The notes under the pieces are model-generated. The model was given only the letters and a program-made list of their open reading frames with translations, was not told the DNA's origin and searched no databases. Source: Pseudoalteromonas sp. N1230-9 (GTDB lineage: Bacteria; Pseudomonadota; Gammaproteobacteria; Enterobacterales; Alteromonadaceae). Taken from it: a stretch of DNA of 64,000 nucleotides. Of the stretch, positions 46,726 through 56,183 are shown piece by piece. Each line of letters starts with the position of its first letter. Position 1 is the stretch's first letter. Location: the NCBI RefSeq assembly GCF_032716425.1, contig NZ_CP090419.1:2792001-2856000 (forward strand), written 5' to 3'. A program made the translations under genes and the position numbers.

Positions 46726-48252
46726 CTAACGATTAAGTGCTTGTTTTGAAATCATTTCAGCGACACTTCCAACCTGTACCGACATACTTTCTTGGCTTGG
46801 TGGGAAAGCTTTAAAGGTTTTCACAAACTCTGCAATTTGATTGCCCGCAGGGCCTAAAATCCAGCTACGGTTTTCAGCCCATTCATCATAACCCCGAGCA
46901 TCAATAAAACGCTCAAATGGATCCATTTTTAAGTTAATAATGTAAGGAGAAGTAAGTGCATTTTGTGTTGATCTAAACCAGTGGTTTTGCTCAGTGAAAA
47001 TAAGCTTCCAATCCCCATAACGCATGCCATGGAAAGTAGTTTCGGTGAAATAATAAAACTCTTTACGCTTTGTTTTACCGTTATTTAGTAAGATATCACT
47101 TTGATCAAAACCGTCTAAATGCACTTTATACTTTTGACCATTAATTTTGGTGCCTTTCAATAAATTAGCTTTGAGATCTTTATCACCCACCCATGACATA
47201 ATTGTAGGCATCCAATCTTCCATTGTCATGAACTCACCGGTGCTTACACCTTTTGGAATATGACCAGGCCACTTCACAACTAAAGGCACTCTGAAGCCCC
47301 CTTCCCAGCCACCAACACCTTTTTCACCGTGAAATGGTTGGTTACCACCATCAGGCCAAGAGTTTGATGCCGCGCCATTATCAGTCGAAAACATCACGAT
47401 CGTGTTATCTGCGACTTTTAACTCATCAAGCAAGTTAAGTAATTCACCCACATCGTCATCCATTTCGGCCATACCATCAGCGTATAAACCATAGCCAGTC
47501 TTACCATCATACGCTTTATTTAAGTTAGTTTGATAATGCATACGTGTGGTGTTATGCCAAACAAAGAAAGGCTTATCTTGTTTGACTGCATCACGAATAA
47601 AACGCTTTGATTCGACAAGTACTTCTTGGTCTAAGTTGCGCTGACGCTCTTTACCAAACTGTCCTAGATCTTTAATTTCTTGCTTACCGTTAGCAAGCGC
47701 TTTTGAGTGGATCACACCACGCATTTTTAAACCAAATTTCTCTTGTGTTTTAGCGTTTTGCGGATAATCTTGCTGCTCAACATATTCACCAGCATTGAGG
47801 TGATACAAAATACCAAAGAACTCATCAAAGCCATGATTAGTTGGTAAGTGCTCATCAAGGTCACCTAAATGGTTTTTACCAAATTGACCTGTTACATACC
47901 CTTTGGATTTAAGCATAGTTGCAAGTGTTGGATCTTTCTTTTGCAAGCCTTGCGGTGCACCAGGAAGGCCTACAGTACTAAGTCCTGTACGCATCGGGTA
48001 CTGACCTGTGATAAATGCTGCACGCCCTGCGGTGCAAGAGGCTTGTGCGTAGTGATCCATAAATATCATGCCATCATTGGCAATGCTATCTATGTTAGGG
48101 GTACTGCCTCCCATCATACCGCGATGATAGGCACTGATATTCCACATACCGACATCATCCCCCCAAATAACGAGTACATTGGGCTTATCGGCGGCGTAGC
48201 TGGGTAGACTAAAAGCCAGTATGGTCATACAGACCACAAGATACTTAAACAT
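46726..48252 (-). CDS. Secreted arylsulfatase-type sulfatase
   Basis: This roughly 508-residue exported enzyme has a signal peptide ending at SYAA. The alkaline-phosphatase-like core starts with PNVLVIWGDDVG (metal-binding Asp pair). The formylglycine signature is SCTAGRAAF, with the Cys near residue 73; Ala replaces the usual Pro of CxPxR, a known subgroup. GQFGKNHLG and the metal-binding FSTDNGA also fit. It should cleave sulfate esters, perhaps from algal material, in the periplasm. It is a lone gene, and no sulfatase-maturing enzyme is in the window. An ATG and a GTG are adjacent at the start. Confidence 0.9.
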   Translation of the reverse strand: MFKYLVVCMTILAFSLPSYAADKPNVLVIWGDDVGMWNISAYHRGMMGGSTPNIDSIANDGMIFMDHYAQASCTAGRAAFITGQYPMRTGLSTVGLPGAPQGLQKKDPTLATMLKSKGYVTGQFGKNHLGDLDEHLPTNHGFDEFFGILYHLNAGEYVEQQDYPQNAKTQEKFGLKMRGVIHSKALANGKQEIKDLGQFGKERQRNLDQEVLVESKRFIRDAVKQDKPFFVWHNTTRMHYQTNLNKAYDGKTGYGLYADGMAEMDDDVGELLNLLDELKVADNTIVMFSTDNGAASNSWPDGGNQPFHGEKGVGGWEGGFRVPLVVKWPGHIPKGVSTGEFMTMEDWMPTIMSWVGDKDLKANLLKGTKINGQKYKVHLDGFDQSDILLNNGKTKRKEFYYFTETTFHGMRYGDWKLIFTEQNHWFRSTQNALTSPYIINLKMDPFERFIDARGYDEWAENRSWILGPAGNQIAEFVKTFKAFPPSQESMSVQVGSVAEMISKQALNR

Positions 48253-48429
48253 CACTTTCTCCTTGAAAATAAACTGATTTTAATAACCAGTAATTATTTA
48301 AATCCTCGCTTGCAGCCACCTTATACTGCTACTTAAAGTTGTTTCTACAAGTGATAATTGTACATATTTAATACTAAACAAGTAGTATTATATTTCAATG
48401 AAGAAGAGAAAAAAGTTTGATTTAGCTAC

Positions 48430-48454
48430 AAAAAAGCCGAGCGATGCTCGGCTT
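48430..48454 (-). terminator. Intrinsic terminator after gltX
   Basis: AAGCCGAGC and GCTCGGCTT form a 9-bp stem with a 3-base loop, followed by TTTTTT on the minus strand. It lies 21 bases past the gltX stop. Confidence 0.92.
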
Positions 48455-48475
48455 AAAATAGATTACCTAGTAAAA

Positions 48476-49960
48476 CTATGCTTGCGGATAATCCCGATAA
48501 GCACGCTCAATATTTTTCGCTTGCTTTTTCGACACACCAATATGCGCCAGTGCAACACGTAAGCGAGCACGAGATAGGTCAGAGCCTAAAATTTCCATCG
48601 CATCAAGTACTGATGTTGATGAAGTCTTCCCTGTGATAGCCACAAAGATTGGCTCAAGAAAGTCTTTAATCTTCAATTCATGGAAAGTTGCAACCGCTTT
48701 TGCAATCGCAAAAATCTCTGACTTCTCCCAGCTACGTAAGCCTTCTAGTTGCCAGATAAAGAACTGTAATGCTTGACGAGTTGCATCTTCACCCGCTTTA
48801 CCCGCTGTTAATAGCGCAGGGTCGTAGCTTGGAATACCACCCACAAAGTGACCCGCAAGGTCAACCATGTCAGAAAGCGTATTAATACGCGTTTTTGCTT
48901 CTGGTAATACTTTAGCGAATAGCTCAGTATTAAACTTCCAATCAACAAAACGTTGCATTAATTCTGCATCAGATAAGTTTTCACGGATCCACATACCGTT
49001 TAACCAGCTAAGCTTATCGATGTCGAAAATTGGGCCGCCCAGCGACACACGTTTCATATCAAAGTGTTCAATCATCTCTGCTAAGGTGAACTTTTCACGC
49101 TCATCTGGCATTGACCAACCCATACGGCCTAGATAGTTTAATAGCGCCTCTGGTAGGTAACCCATTTCTTTATAGTAATTGATTGACGTTGGGTTTTTAC
49201 GTTTCGATAATTTTGACTTATCTGGGTTACGAAGTAACGGTAAGTGGCCAAGTACTGGCGCTTCCCAACCGAAATCTTCGTATAATTTTAATAGCTTAGG
49301 CGCTGAGTTGATCCACTCTTCACCACGGAAGATGTGGCTAATTTGCATGTGGTGATCATCAACAACGTTGGCAAGGAAGTAAGTCGGGAAGCCATCTGCT
49401 TTAAGTAGCACTTGCATGTCTACATTTTCCCATGGGATCTCAATTTCACCACGTAGGTAGTCGTTAAACTTAAACGTGCCTTCGCTTGGGATCTTCATAC
49501 GGATTACGTAAGGCTTACCCGCTTCAAGATTTGCTTTAATTTCATCTTCAGAAAGATTTAAACCACGACCATCGTATTTAGGGCGCAGGCCTTCGGCCAT
49601 TTGCTCTTCACGCATTTGGTCTAGTTCTTCGCTCGTAGCAAAGCAATAAAACGCTTTACCTTGTTCAACAAGTTGATGCGCAAATTTCTTATATAAATCG
49701 CTACGTTCAGATTGACGGTATGGACCAAACTCACCGCCCACATCTGGACCATGATCCCAGTTTAAGCCTAACCATTGTAAGCTATCCATAATAGCTTGCT
49801 CTGATTCTGGTGTACTACGAACTTGGTCTGTATCTTCAATACGTAACACAAACTCACCGCCTTGCTGCTTAGCAAAACAGTAGTTAAATAATGCGATGTA
49901 TGCAGTACCTAGGTGCGGGTCACCTGTTGGTGACGGAGCAACACGGGTGCGAATTGTCAT
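48476..49960 (-). CDS. gltX: Glutamyl-tRNA synthetase
   Basis: GluRS charges tRNA-Glu. The ATG giving [13 protein letters not shown] leads to 494 residues; an upstream frame extension adds 16 unrelated residues. The HIGH-type motif is [13 protein letters not shown] and the KMSKS motif is KLSKRKN. The sequence resembles the Pseudomonas-type GluRS ([23 protein letters not shown]) more than the E. coli form (TGYLHVGGART). A strong terminator follows. Confidence 0.96.
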   Translation of the reverse strand: MTIRTRVAPSPTGDPHLGTAYIALFNYCFAKQQGGEFVLRIEDTDQVRSTPESEQAIMDSLQWLGLNWDHGPDVGGEFGPYRQSERSDLYKKFAHQLVEQGKAFYCFATSEELDQMREEQMAEGLRPKYDGRGLNLSEDEIKANLEAGKPYVIRMKIPSEGTFKFNDYLRGEIEIPWENVDMQVLLKADGFPTYFLANVVDDHHMQISHIFRGEEWINSAPKLLKLYEDFGWEAPVLGHLPLLRNPDKSKLSKRKNPTSINYYKEMGYLPEALLNYLGRMGWSMPDEREKFTLAEMIEHFDMKRVSLGGPIFDIDKLSWLNGMWIRENLSDAELMQRFVDWKFNTELFAKVLPEAKTRINTLSDMVDLAGHFVGGIPSYDPALLTAGKAGEDATRQALQFFIWQLEGLRSWEKSEIFAIAKAVATFHELKIKDFLEPIFVAITGKTSSTSVLDAMEILGSDLSRARLRVALAHIGVSKKQAKNIERAYRDYPQA

Positions 49961-50040
49961 GGTTATATCTCTCAAAAGACAATTAAAAATTTGCCCAAAT
50001 GCTAGCACAGCACGGGCTATAATCGAAGTGAAAAGCCGCT

Positions 50041-50400
50041 TTACGCAGCGACTTTATCTAAATAAGCAATGATATCGTTTGATTCGTACAACCAAGTTAC
50101 TTGGCCGTTTTCTTCAATACGTAAACAAGGCACTTTAATTTTTCCACCCTGCTCGTGTAACTCTTGACGAAATTGCTGGTTACCTTTCGCATCACGGGTT
50201 TCAATGGCTAAGCCTTGACGCTTAATAGCACGGCGTACTTTTACGCAAAAAGGACATGCTTTGAATTGGTATAATTTAAATTGCGATGTCACTGAATCAA
50301 GTGCAGCTTGCTCTGCTGCTGGACGCTTCTTACTACGTGGTGTGAATACAAAATCAAAAAACAAAATGATGCGACCGAGTAACCAACGAACAAACTTCAT
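50041..50400 (-). CDS. Membrane-anchored glutaredoxin-like protein
   Basis: This 119-residue protein starts with a short hydrophobic segment ([14 protein letters not shown], residues about 5-18) that may attach it to the inner membrane. A glutaredoxin fold follows with the active site CPFC near residue 54 ([13 protein letters not shown]), the cis-Pro in KVPCLRIE, and the GSH-site-like ESNDIIAYL. The active site faces the cytoplasm if the anchor is a simple tail. It lies 80 bases upstream of gltX on the same strand. The start used is the ATG at 50400. Confidence 0.85.
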   Translation of the reverse strand: MKFVRWLLGRIILFFDFVFTPRSKKRPAAEQAALDSVTSQFKLYQFKACPFCVKVRRAIKRQGLAIETRDAKGNQQFRQELHEQGGKIKVPCLRIEENGQVTWLYESNDIIAYLDKVAA

Positions 50401-50468
50401 GTAAAATCTCATACTGATTAAAATTGATGGTGGGCAATTTTAACACAGCAATAATCGCGACAACAGAT

Positions 50469-51437
50469 TCAAAAAAGCTCTATTGAGTCATCAGAGCGTT
50501 TGCTATCTTGAATCCCAAGCTCAGCGTACGATGTCACCTGATTACGACCATTATTTTTAGAATGATATAGTGCGACATCTGCTTTTTGAACAAGGCTTGC
50601 GACCATTTCAAACTCACAAATAGGTAAAAAACCGCAACTGACGGTTAGATTTCCAACTTGAGGAAAAGGATACTCTGCCACACAAGCACGAAAACGATTA
50701 AGTGCATTGCGCGCATCTGTTTCATCAGACGCTTGAAACAAAACAGTAAATTCCTCACCACCGTAACGAAAAACATAGTCTTCAATGCGAAAATTATTTT
50801 TAAGCAATTGGGCTACCAGTAAAATAACTTCATCACCAATAACATGACCAAAATTATCATTAACACGCTTAAAATGATCAATGTCCACCATCGCCAGATA
50901 CCAGTGAGGATGATATTGATGATCTTTTGGCTCAAGTGTCGCTTCTGCTGCGATATCAATCACCTTTTTATCAAAGGTTTGTCTATTTAATAACTCAGTA
51001 AGGGGATCTAATTTAGACTTGTGTAGCAATGACAATTGGTTAGCATAGATATTTAGCATATAAATGGCTAACATACTTGAGCGCTCTGAAAGCTCTTTTT
51101 CAGACTCTATCACCAGCACCCCCATCACATTTCCTATATGGTAAATAGGCACATAGGTAGAAATAACCCCATAATTACGGCTAATGCGAATTTTGTTGCG
51201 ACTGACTTTCTCTATTAACTCACTGACTTCATGCTCATTTAACTCTTCAATAACTGAGTCTTTGTTAAGTAAACGAGCTGGTAGCCCTGGTTTGAATAAC
51301 TTGTTCACATAAATAGCGAACCGTGAAAACTCTTCGAGCTCCGTCACCGCATTGATAAGCGCCTGATCAAGTTCAGGCTCTTCTTCTTGTTGCGTAATTG
51401 AGATTATCCAGTCATGTCCGCAAGCGTTTGCTGGCAT
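50469..51437 (-). CDS. Diguanylate cyclase with GAF-like sensor domain
   Basis: This is a soluble 322-residue predicted c-di-GMP synthase. The first 145 residues look GAF-like (RNYGVISTYVPIYHIGNVMGVLVIESE). The GGDEF domain (about 150-300) includes DPLTELLNRQTFD, VDIDHFKRVNDNFGHVIGD and the active site YGGEEF. The inhibitory I-site RIED lies exactly five residues before the active site, so product feedback is expected. The protein has no membrane segment. It lies 64 bases downstream of proB on the same strand. Confidence 0.9.
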   Translation of the reverse strand: MPANACGHDWIISITQQEEEPELDQALINAVTELEEFSRFAIYVNKLFKPGLPARLLNKDSVIEELNEHEVSELIEKVSRNKIRISRNYGVISTYVPIYHIGNVMGVLVIESEKELSERSSMLAIYMLNIYANQLSLLHKSKLDPLTELLNRQTFDKKVIDIAAEATLEPKDHQYHPHWYLAMVDIDHFKRVNDNFGHVIGDEVILLVAQLLKNNFRIEDYVFRYGGEEFTVLFQASDETDARNALNRFRACVAEYPFPQVGNLTVSCGFLPICEFEMVASLVQKADVALYHSKNNGRNQVTSYAELGIQDSKRSDDSIELF

Positions 51438-51501
51438 TTAGAAAGCCCTCTAAACTAACTATAACTTTAGTCTAGTTAACTTTATAAAAATTACTAAAAA
51501 A

Positions 51502-52605
51502 CTACAGTAAAATCATATCATCTCTGTGAATGACTTCGCTGCTAGGTGCAAATGCAAGTAACTGGGTAATTTGTGATGAATGGCAGCCTTTAATTTGATC
51601 AATTTCTTGGTGATTAAAATTAACAAGACCTTTAGCAATACACTGTCCTTGATTAGACACTACTTCAATCACATCGCCGCGCTCAAACTGTCCTCGCACA
51701 GTCTTTACACCTTTTGCTAGTAAGCTCGCGCCACGCTCTTTAAGCGCAAGGCTTGCACCATCATCAATCACTAATTGCCCCGTACTTTTAGGCCCTGCAA
51801 GTAACCATTTTTTGCGGCCATCTTTTGGTGCAGTGAGCTTTAAAAAACGTGTACCAGGAAGCTTGTCGGCCATGCAATTTAAAATCACATTTTTACCAGC
51901 ACCTTTGGCAATGATCACCTCAACACCCGCGCGACGTGCAATATCGGCAGCTTGCAGCTTGGTTGCCATACCACCGGTTCCAAGTGTTGTACCACTACCA
52001 CCAGCAAGCTCTCTGAGCTCATCATTAATATGCTCAACTTCATTGATAAGTGTTGCATTGGCATCAGAGCGAGGATCGCCTGTAAATAAGCCTTCTTGAT
52101 CAGTTAACAATAACAGCTTTTCTGCATTCGCTAAAATCGCCACTAAAGCAGATAAGTTATCGTTATCACCGACTTTAATTTCGGCGGTGGCCACGGCGTC
52201 ATTCTCATTAATAATAGGCACCACATCATGCGCAAGTAGCGCATTTAAGGTATCGCGGGCATTTAAGTAACGTTCACGGTCTTCTACATCGGCGCGAGTC
52301 AGTAGCATTTGCCCAACATTCACGCCATACAAAGCAAACAAGCTTTGCCAAATATGAATAAGCTGCCCTTGACCAATTGCGGCCAGCATTTGTTTTTCAA
52401 TCAAAGAATGGCCACAGGGGGTAACTAATTGCTCGCGCCCAGCAGCAACCGCGCCACTTGATACTAAAACAACCTGATAACCCTGTTTTTTTAATTCGCA
52501 ACATTGGCGAACAAGTTCAACCATGTGTGCTTTATCTAATTTGTCTGTACCGCCAGTCAATACACTCGTACCTAGCTTAACAACAACGACGTGTGGCCTT
52601 TGCAT
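51502..52605 (-). CDS. proB: Glutamate 5-kinase
   Basis: ProB phosphorylates glutamate in the first step of proline synthesis and is feedback-inhibited by proline. The 367 residues equal E. coli ProB. The amino-acid kinase domain (about 1-255) includes [33 protein letters not shown] and [14 protein letters not shown]-terminal PUA domain (about 275-355) follows. proA is not in the window, so proB is here separated from its usual partner. It is divergent from the EamA transporter gene. Confidence 0.96.
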   Translation of the reverse strand: MQRPHVVVVKLGTSVLTGGTDKLDKAHMVELVRQCCELKKQGYQVVLVSSGAVAAGREQLVTPCGHSLIEKQMLAAIGQGQLIHIWQSLFALYGVNVGQMLLTRADVEDRERYLNARDTLNALLAHDVVPIINENDAVATAEIKVGDNDNLSALVAILANAEKLLLLTDQEGLFTGDPRSDANATLINEVEHINDELRELAGGSGTTLGTGGMATKLQAADIARRAGVEVIIAKGAGKNVILNCMADKLPGTRFLKLTAPKDGRKKWLLAGPKSTGQLVIDDGASLALKERGASLLAKGVKTVRGQFERGDVIEVVSNQGQCIAKGLVNFNHQEIDQIKGCHSSQITQLLAFAPSSEVIHRDDMILL

Positions 52606-52727
52606 GTGCGTTTTAAAGTCTGTAATAAATAATAGGGAATTTATATATACCAGTTAACAGTTTTTGAACAAGTAAAAAAAATTCATGCTAGGATCACGCT
52701 CTCGTTTTTTACTCAATATCGACACCT

Positions 52728-53675
52728 ATGCCAGCCAGTATATGCTTAATTATCGCGACCTTTTTATGGGGTAGCTCTTACATTGCGTTAAAGCACGCAA
52801 TCAATATTTACGACCCTGTGTTAGTGATTTTTTTAAGAATGCTAACCACATTACTGATTTGCTTATGTTTATGGCGATATGTGATCCGCTTTGAGTTTAA
52901 ACAAGGTGACTGGAAGTATTTAATTGGGATGTCACTGGCTGAGCCTTGCTTTTATTATTTATTTGAGGGGCATGCCCTAGAGTACACGTCAGCATCGCAA
53001 GCTGGGGTTATTGTCTCTTGTTTACCAATTATCGTTGCTATTTTGGCGTTCTTAATATTAAAAGAGTACATCAGTAAAGCCATTGTCGTTGGTTTTACCT
53101 TATGTATTGGTGGCAGTATTTTATTAACGCTATTATCACCAAGCACTGAGCAAGCCCCTAACCCTTTGCTTGGTAACTTTTTAGAATTGATGGCGATGGT
53201 GTGCGCGGCATTTTATACCGTGAGTGTAAAACACTTAGTCGCTCGTTACTCGCCGCTTACCTTAATTGCAATTCAAGGGTTTAGTGGTAGTTTGTTCTTT
53301 GCGCCTTTTTTATTTTTCATCGAACTACCGAGCGAAAATCAGCACGATTTAAGTGCCCTAATGAGCATTTTATATTTAGGCTCATGTGTCACGTTAGGTG
53401 GCTATGGCATGTACAATTACGCCATCAGTAAAGTGTCGGTGTTAACCGCTGCCGCCTACTCTAATCTTATTCCAATTTTTGCGTTAATTTTGTCAGCCAT
53501 TCTACTAGGCGAGGTGCTGACTGTTTGGCAATGGGTGAGTATTGCAGTGGTATTTGCAGGTGTTATTGTTAGCCAACGTCATCAAGAGCTCAAAGTTGAA
53601 GTAGACGACGATAATTTATCAGCCGATACCAATAGCCTAAACTCAGTGCCTGACGCTAACGAGTCAAAAGGGTAA
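52728..53675 (+). CDS. EamA/DMT-family transporter
   Basis: This is a 315-residue inner-membrane protein with ten predicted membrane segments in two repeats. The first EamA motif is ATFLWGSSYIALKHAI and the second repeat starts near NFLELMAMVCAAFYT. It is likely a metabolite or drug exporter of the drug/metabolite superfamily; the substrate is unknown. The hydrophilic C-terminal tail (about 290-315, VDDDNLSADTNSLN) is encoded in the 94 bases that overlap the convergent sortase gene. Confidence 0.88.
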   Translation: MPASICLIIATFLWGSSYIALKHAINIYDPVLVIFLRMLTTLLICLCLWRYVIRFEFKQGDWKYLIGMSLAEPCFYYLFEGHALEYTSASQAGVIVSCLPIIVAILAFLILKEYISKAIVVGFTLCIGGSILLTLLSPSTEQAPNPLLGNFLELMAMVCAAFYTVSVKHLVARYSPLTLIAIQGFSGSLFFAPFLFFIELPSENQHDLSALMSILYLGSCVTLGGYGMYNYAISKVSVLTAAAYSNLIPIFALILSAILLGEVLTVWQWVSIAVVFAGVIVSQRHQELKVEVDDDNLSADTNSLNSVPDANESKG

Positions 53676-54169
53676 CAGGTTAATAAATAAAGGCCTGATT
53701 GCGCTAAAAAGCCCTGTTCGCTTTGATGAATAACATCAATGCTGCGAACTTGATAGTGTTCAATCTGGCCATTTTGCAACTGCATAGAGAATTGCTCACC
53801 TACTGCGACATGTTTTAAAAATGCAAAGTGGGTGTCGTTATGGCCCGCAATCAACACCCCTTTTGTACTGCCAAGCTCTCCACTTGGTAAAAAGTGCCCG
53901 GGGGCAAACGCAAGGTTTCGCCCCGATGCACCAGCAAGTACTGTTAACTCTTGCTGCTGGCTTGGCCAATTTATGTGTGCGGTGACATAACCATCGGCGT
54001 AAAACCATGGCCTCACTTGCTCATTAGGACTTTGCAAAGCTTGCTGCCAAGCTGACTCAATTAGCGCCTGTGCCAGCCAAGCTTTCGCCTGCATATAGCC
54101 ACCATTAACAAACAATGCGATGCCAAGTAAGGCGCTGCAAACTGGCAGCGCTTTTTTTAGCGTCGCCAT
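53582..54169 (-). CDS. Class GN sortase (marine proteobacterial sortase)
   Basis: This sortase transpeptidase is predicted to cut its substrate at an LPxTG-like motif in the inner membrane. It has an N-terminal membrane anchor (VCSALLGIALFVNGG) and the catalytic residues His in AGHNDTHF, Cys in LLTCYPF and Arg in GTEFRLLV. I use the ATG giving MATLKKALP (195 residues); in-frame ATGs 2 and 4 codons earlier overlap the substrate gene further. It follows the substrate gene with an overlap. Its last 94 bases overlap the convergent transporter gene. Confidence 0.92.
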   Translation of the reverse strand: MATLKKALPVCSALLGIALFVNGGYMQAKAWLAQALIESAWQQALQSPNEQVRPWFYADGYVTAHINWPSQQQELTVLAGASGRNLAFAPGHFLPSGELGSTKGVLIAGHNDTHFAFLKHVAVGEQFSMQLQNGQIEHYQVRSIDVIHQSEQGFLAQSGLYLLTCYPFDSLASGTEFRLLVSADKLSSSTSTLSS

Positions 54170-56157
54170 TGCCATAACCATGAGAATGTAAGCAGCAACA
54201 ACCCAAGTAGCATAAACACTCGGCTTTGTCCGTCGGTTTGCGGTAGCGCCATGCCGTTAGGGAGTTTGTTTCGTACTTGCATTGAACGCTCTGCAATCTC
54301 ATTACCCGCGTAGTTATCAACTGCAATAAAGGCTGTAAATGGGCTAAGTAAATTGTGCTGAAGTGCCAATGCTTCGACTTCTGCTCGTACCGTTTGTTTT
54401 TCGTTATAAAGCAACAGCGATTTAATTTTTTGTCTTGCCCAGAGCCTAGCGATACCTTCGCCGTTTGCGGCATTGGCCGTTGCTAAGTTAATGGTCATGG
54501 GTCCTGAGTTTGTTTGCCCTTTTAACGTTAAGTGCTGACTGCCATCAAGCTTTATGGCAACCAAAACCGGCTCTGAAAAATACAAGTCAGGTAATGGCGA
54601 TGGCCAGTATTCAAGTGCTGCTTTATCGCCTTCAAGAGCAAGCTCTGTAACAGCAGGATGTGCCAGCTTATCAAAAAGCAGCTGCATTTTTGGCTGTACT
54701 TGGCTGGTGCTACTAATAAAAGTGAAAGTACCACGGCCAATATCAGCCGCTCTTGTCATAAAAAAGCTATTAGGCGCACTGCCAATACCCACAGTAAAAA
54801 GCCTGCTGTCACCTAAGTCAGATTGAATTTGCTTAAATAACTGCGTTTCGTTACCCACACTGCCATCGGTTAAAAATACCACTTGGCGTACAAAGCCATC
54901 ATGCTGTTTACCATCAAGTACCTGCGTCAGTGCTTTTGCGATTTCGGTGCCACCATCGGCTTGTAAACCATAAATAAAGCGCTCAGCGCGGCGAATATTA
55001 AAATCATTAGCAATCATCGGCGTGTCACTTAATAGCGAGACTTCGTTATCAAAACCTATGATATTAAAGCTGTCGTTTTCATCCAGTAACGATAAGGCAT
55101 AAAACAAGGCCTGCCTTGCCTGCTCCATAGATTGACCATGCATTGAACCTGAAGTATCAACAACAAACACCATTTCGCGAGGCAGCCGTGCTTGCGAGGT
55201 AAAGTGATCGCTTGGCGGCACTAGCATTAATAAGCCATACTTTTGCCCTGCGACTGTTTCGGTAAAAAATGCAGCCTGTGAGTGAGCTTTATCATGGGGC
55301 TTAAATGTTAGCTCAAAGTCTCTATCCATCGGAATGTCACGATTAAGCGATAATTGATAACGGCCAAAACTTGGGTTATCGACTTGCATACCATCTAAGT
55401 TGGCGTTGATGTAACTAAGCTCTAGGCCAATATCCATCGAAATAGCAAGGTTTAGGCTCGCATCAGACTCTTGGCTTTTAGCATGGTGAAAAACAGGTTT
55501 TAGCCACGCTGATGCCACTTGCGCTTTATTAGCCGCTGGTTCACTCTGTTGTTCTGTGTCTTTTTTTTCTAGATACGTTTTTTGCTGTAATTCTGCCGTT
55601 AAAGGTTCGTAGCGCGGCGTAATAGTGGTCGGAAAACGCAACGAAAACACACCATCACGAAAGCCGATGATCTCTTGGTATTGCAAAGTAATTTCAATTT
55701 CTTCACCAGCTCCAAGATTTGCCACATCAGTAGAGAAAATATTAGCACGTTGCTGACGCACTAAAGCGGCGCGTTTACCCTGCTTTTGAGCTTGCTCAAA
55801 TTGCTGTTCAGCCTGCTGCTTAAGGGCAATATTGCCTGTGATAATGCGCTCACCTATTTGCATTTGCATGGCATGCACAGCACTTTCATCAGGTAACGGA
55901 AACACATAGCGAGCATTGACCGCAAATGGATGCGGGTTTTGATAACGCTGTTTAACAACAACATGATTAATCAGCCCCGTGAGTGTCATAGTGACATCGT
56001 TTTTCATTAGTAACCCCGACGACACTTGGCTATTTGAGTCATCATAAAAACGCAGTTCGGCACTGGCATTAGCAGCGAACACAGGGTTAACAGCATAACC
56101 TAACAGCAGGATAAAAAGGCTCATATACATGAGCCTTTTGGTGCGTTTACTCAACAT
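54157..56157 (-). CDS. Marine proteobacterial sortase target protein (VIT-vWA)
   Basis: This 666-residue exported protein is the predicted single substrate of the adjacent sortase. After a signal peptide (ending VFAANA near residue 30) comes a VIT domain (about 35-165, VVKQRYQNPHPFAVNARYVFPLPD). A von Willebrand A domain follows at about 325-500, with an intact metal site (VDTSGSMHGQS, GGTEIAKAL, LTDGSVGNE). The C-terminus has the sorting signal LPQTDG, a membrane segment (MLLGLLLLTFSWLW) and basic QWRR. SD GGAG precedes the start. An odd terminator-like hairpin lies within codons 7-15. Such proteins may act in adhesion or as envelope scaffolds. Confidence 0.93.
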   Translation of the reverse strand: MLSKRTKRLMYMSLFILLLGYAVNPVFAANASAELRFYDDSNSQVSSGLLMKNDVTMTLTGLINHVVVKQRYQNPHPFAVNARYVFPLPDESAVHAMQMQIGERIITGNIALKQQAEQQFEQAQKQGKRAALVRQQRANIFSTDVANLGAGEEIEITLQYQEIIGFRDGVFSLRFPTTITPRYEPLTAELQQKTYLEKKDTEQQSEPAANKAQVASAWLKPVFHHAKSQESDASLNLAISMDIGLELSYINANLDGMQVDNPSFGRYQLSLNRDIPMDRDFELTFKPHDKAHSQAAFFTETVAGQKYGLLMLVPPSDHFTSQARLPREMVFVVDTSGSMHGQSMEQARQALFYALSLLDENDSFNIIGFDNEVSLLSDTPMIANDFNIRRAERFIYGLQADGGTEIAKALTQVLDGKQHDGFVRQVVFLTDGSVGNETQLFKQIQSDLGDSRLFTVGIGSAPNSFFMTRAADIGRGTFTFISSTSQVQPKMQLLFDKLAHPAVTELALEGDKAALEYWPSPLPDLYFSEPVLVAIKLDGSQHLTLKGQTNSGPMTINLATANAANGEGIARLWARQKIKSLLLYNEKQTVRAEVEALALQHNLLSPFTAFIAVDNYAGNEIAERSMQVRNKLPNGMALPQTDGQSRVFMLLGLLLLTFSWLWQWRR
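56114..56139 (-). promoter_or_regulatory. Terminator-like hairpin inside the sortase-target gene
   Basis: In the minus-strand transcript AAAAGGCTCAT pairs perfectly with ATGAGCCTTTT (11 bp) around a 4-base loop, followed by a TTTTT run. It covers about codons 7-15 of the target gene, just after its start. The shape is that of an intrinsic terminator, so attenuation linked to translation is possible. Confidence 0.6.
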
Positions 56158-56183
56158 AATTAGTCACTCCATCGACCGATGAA

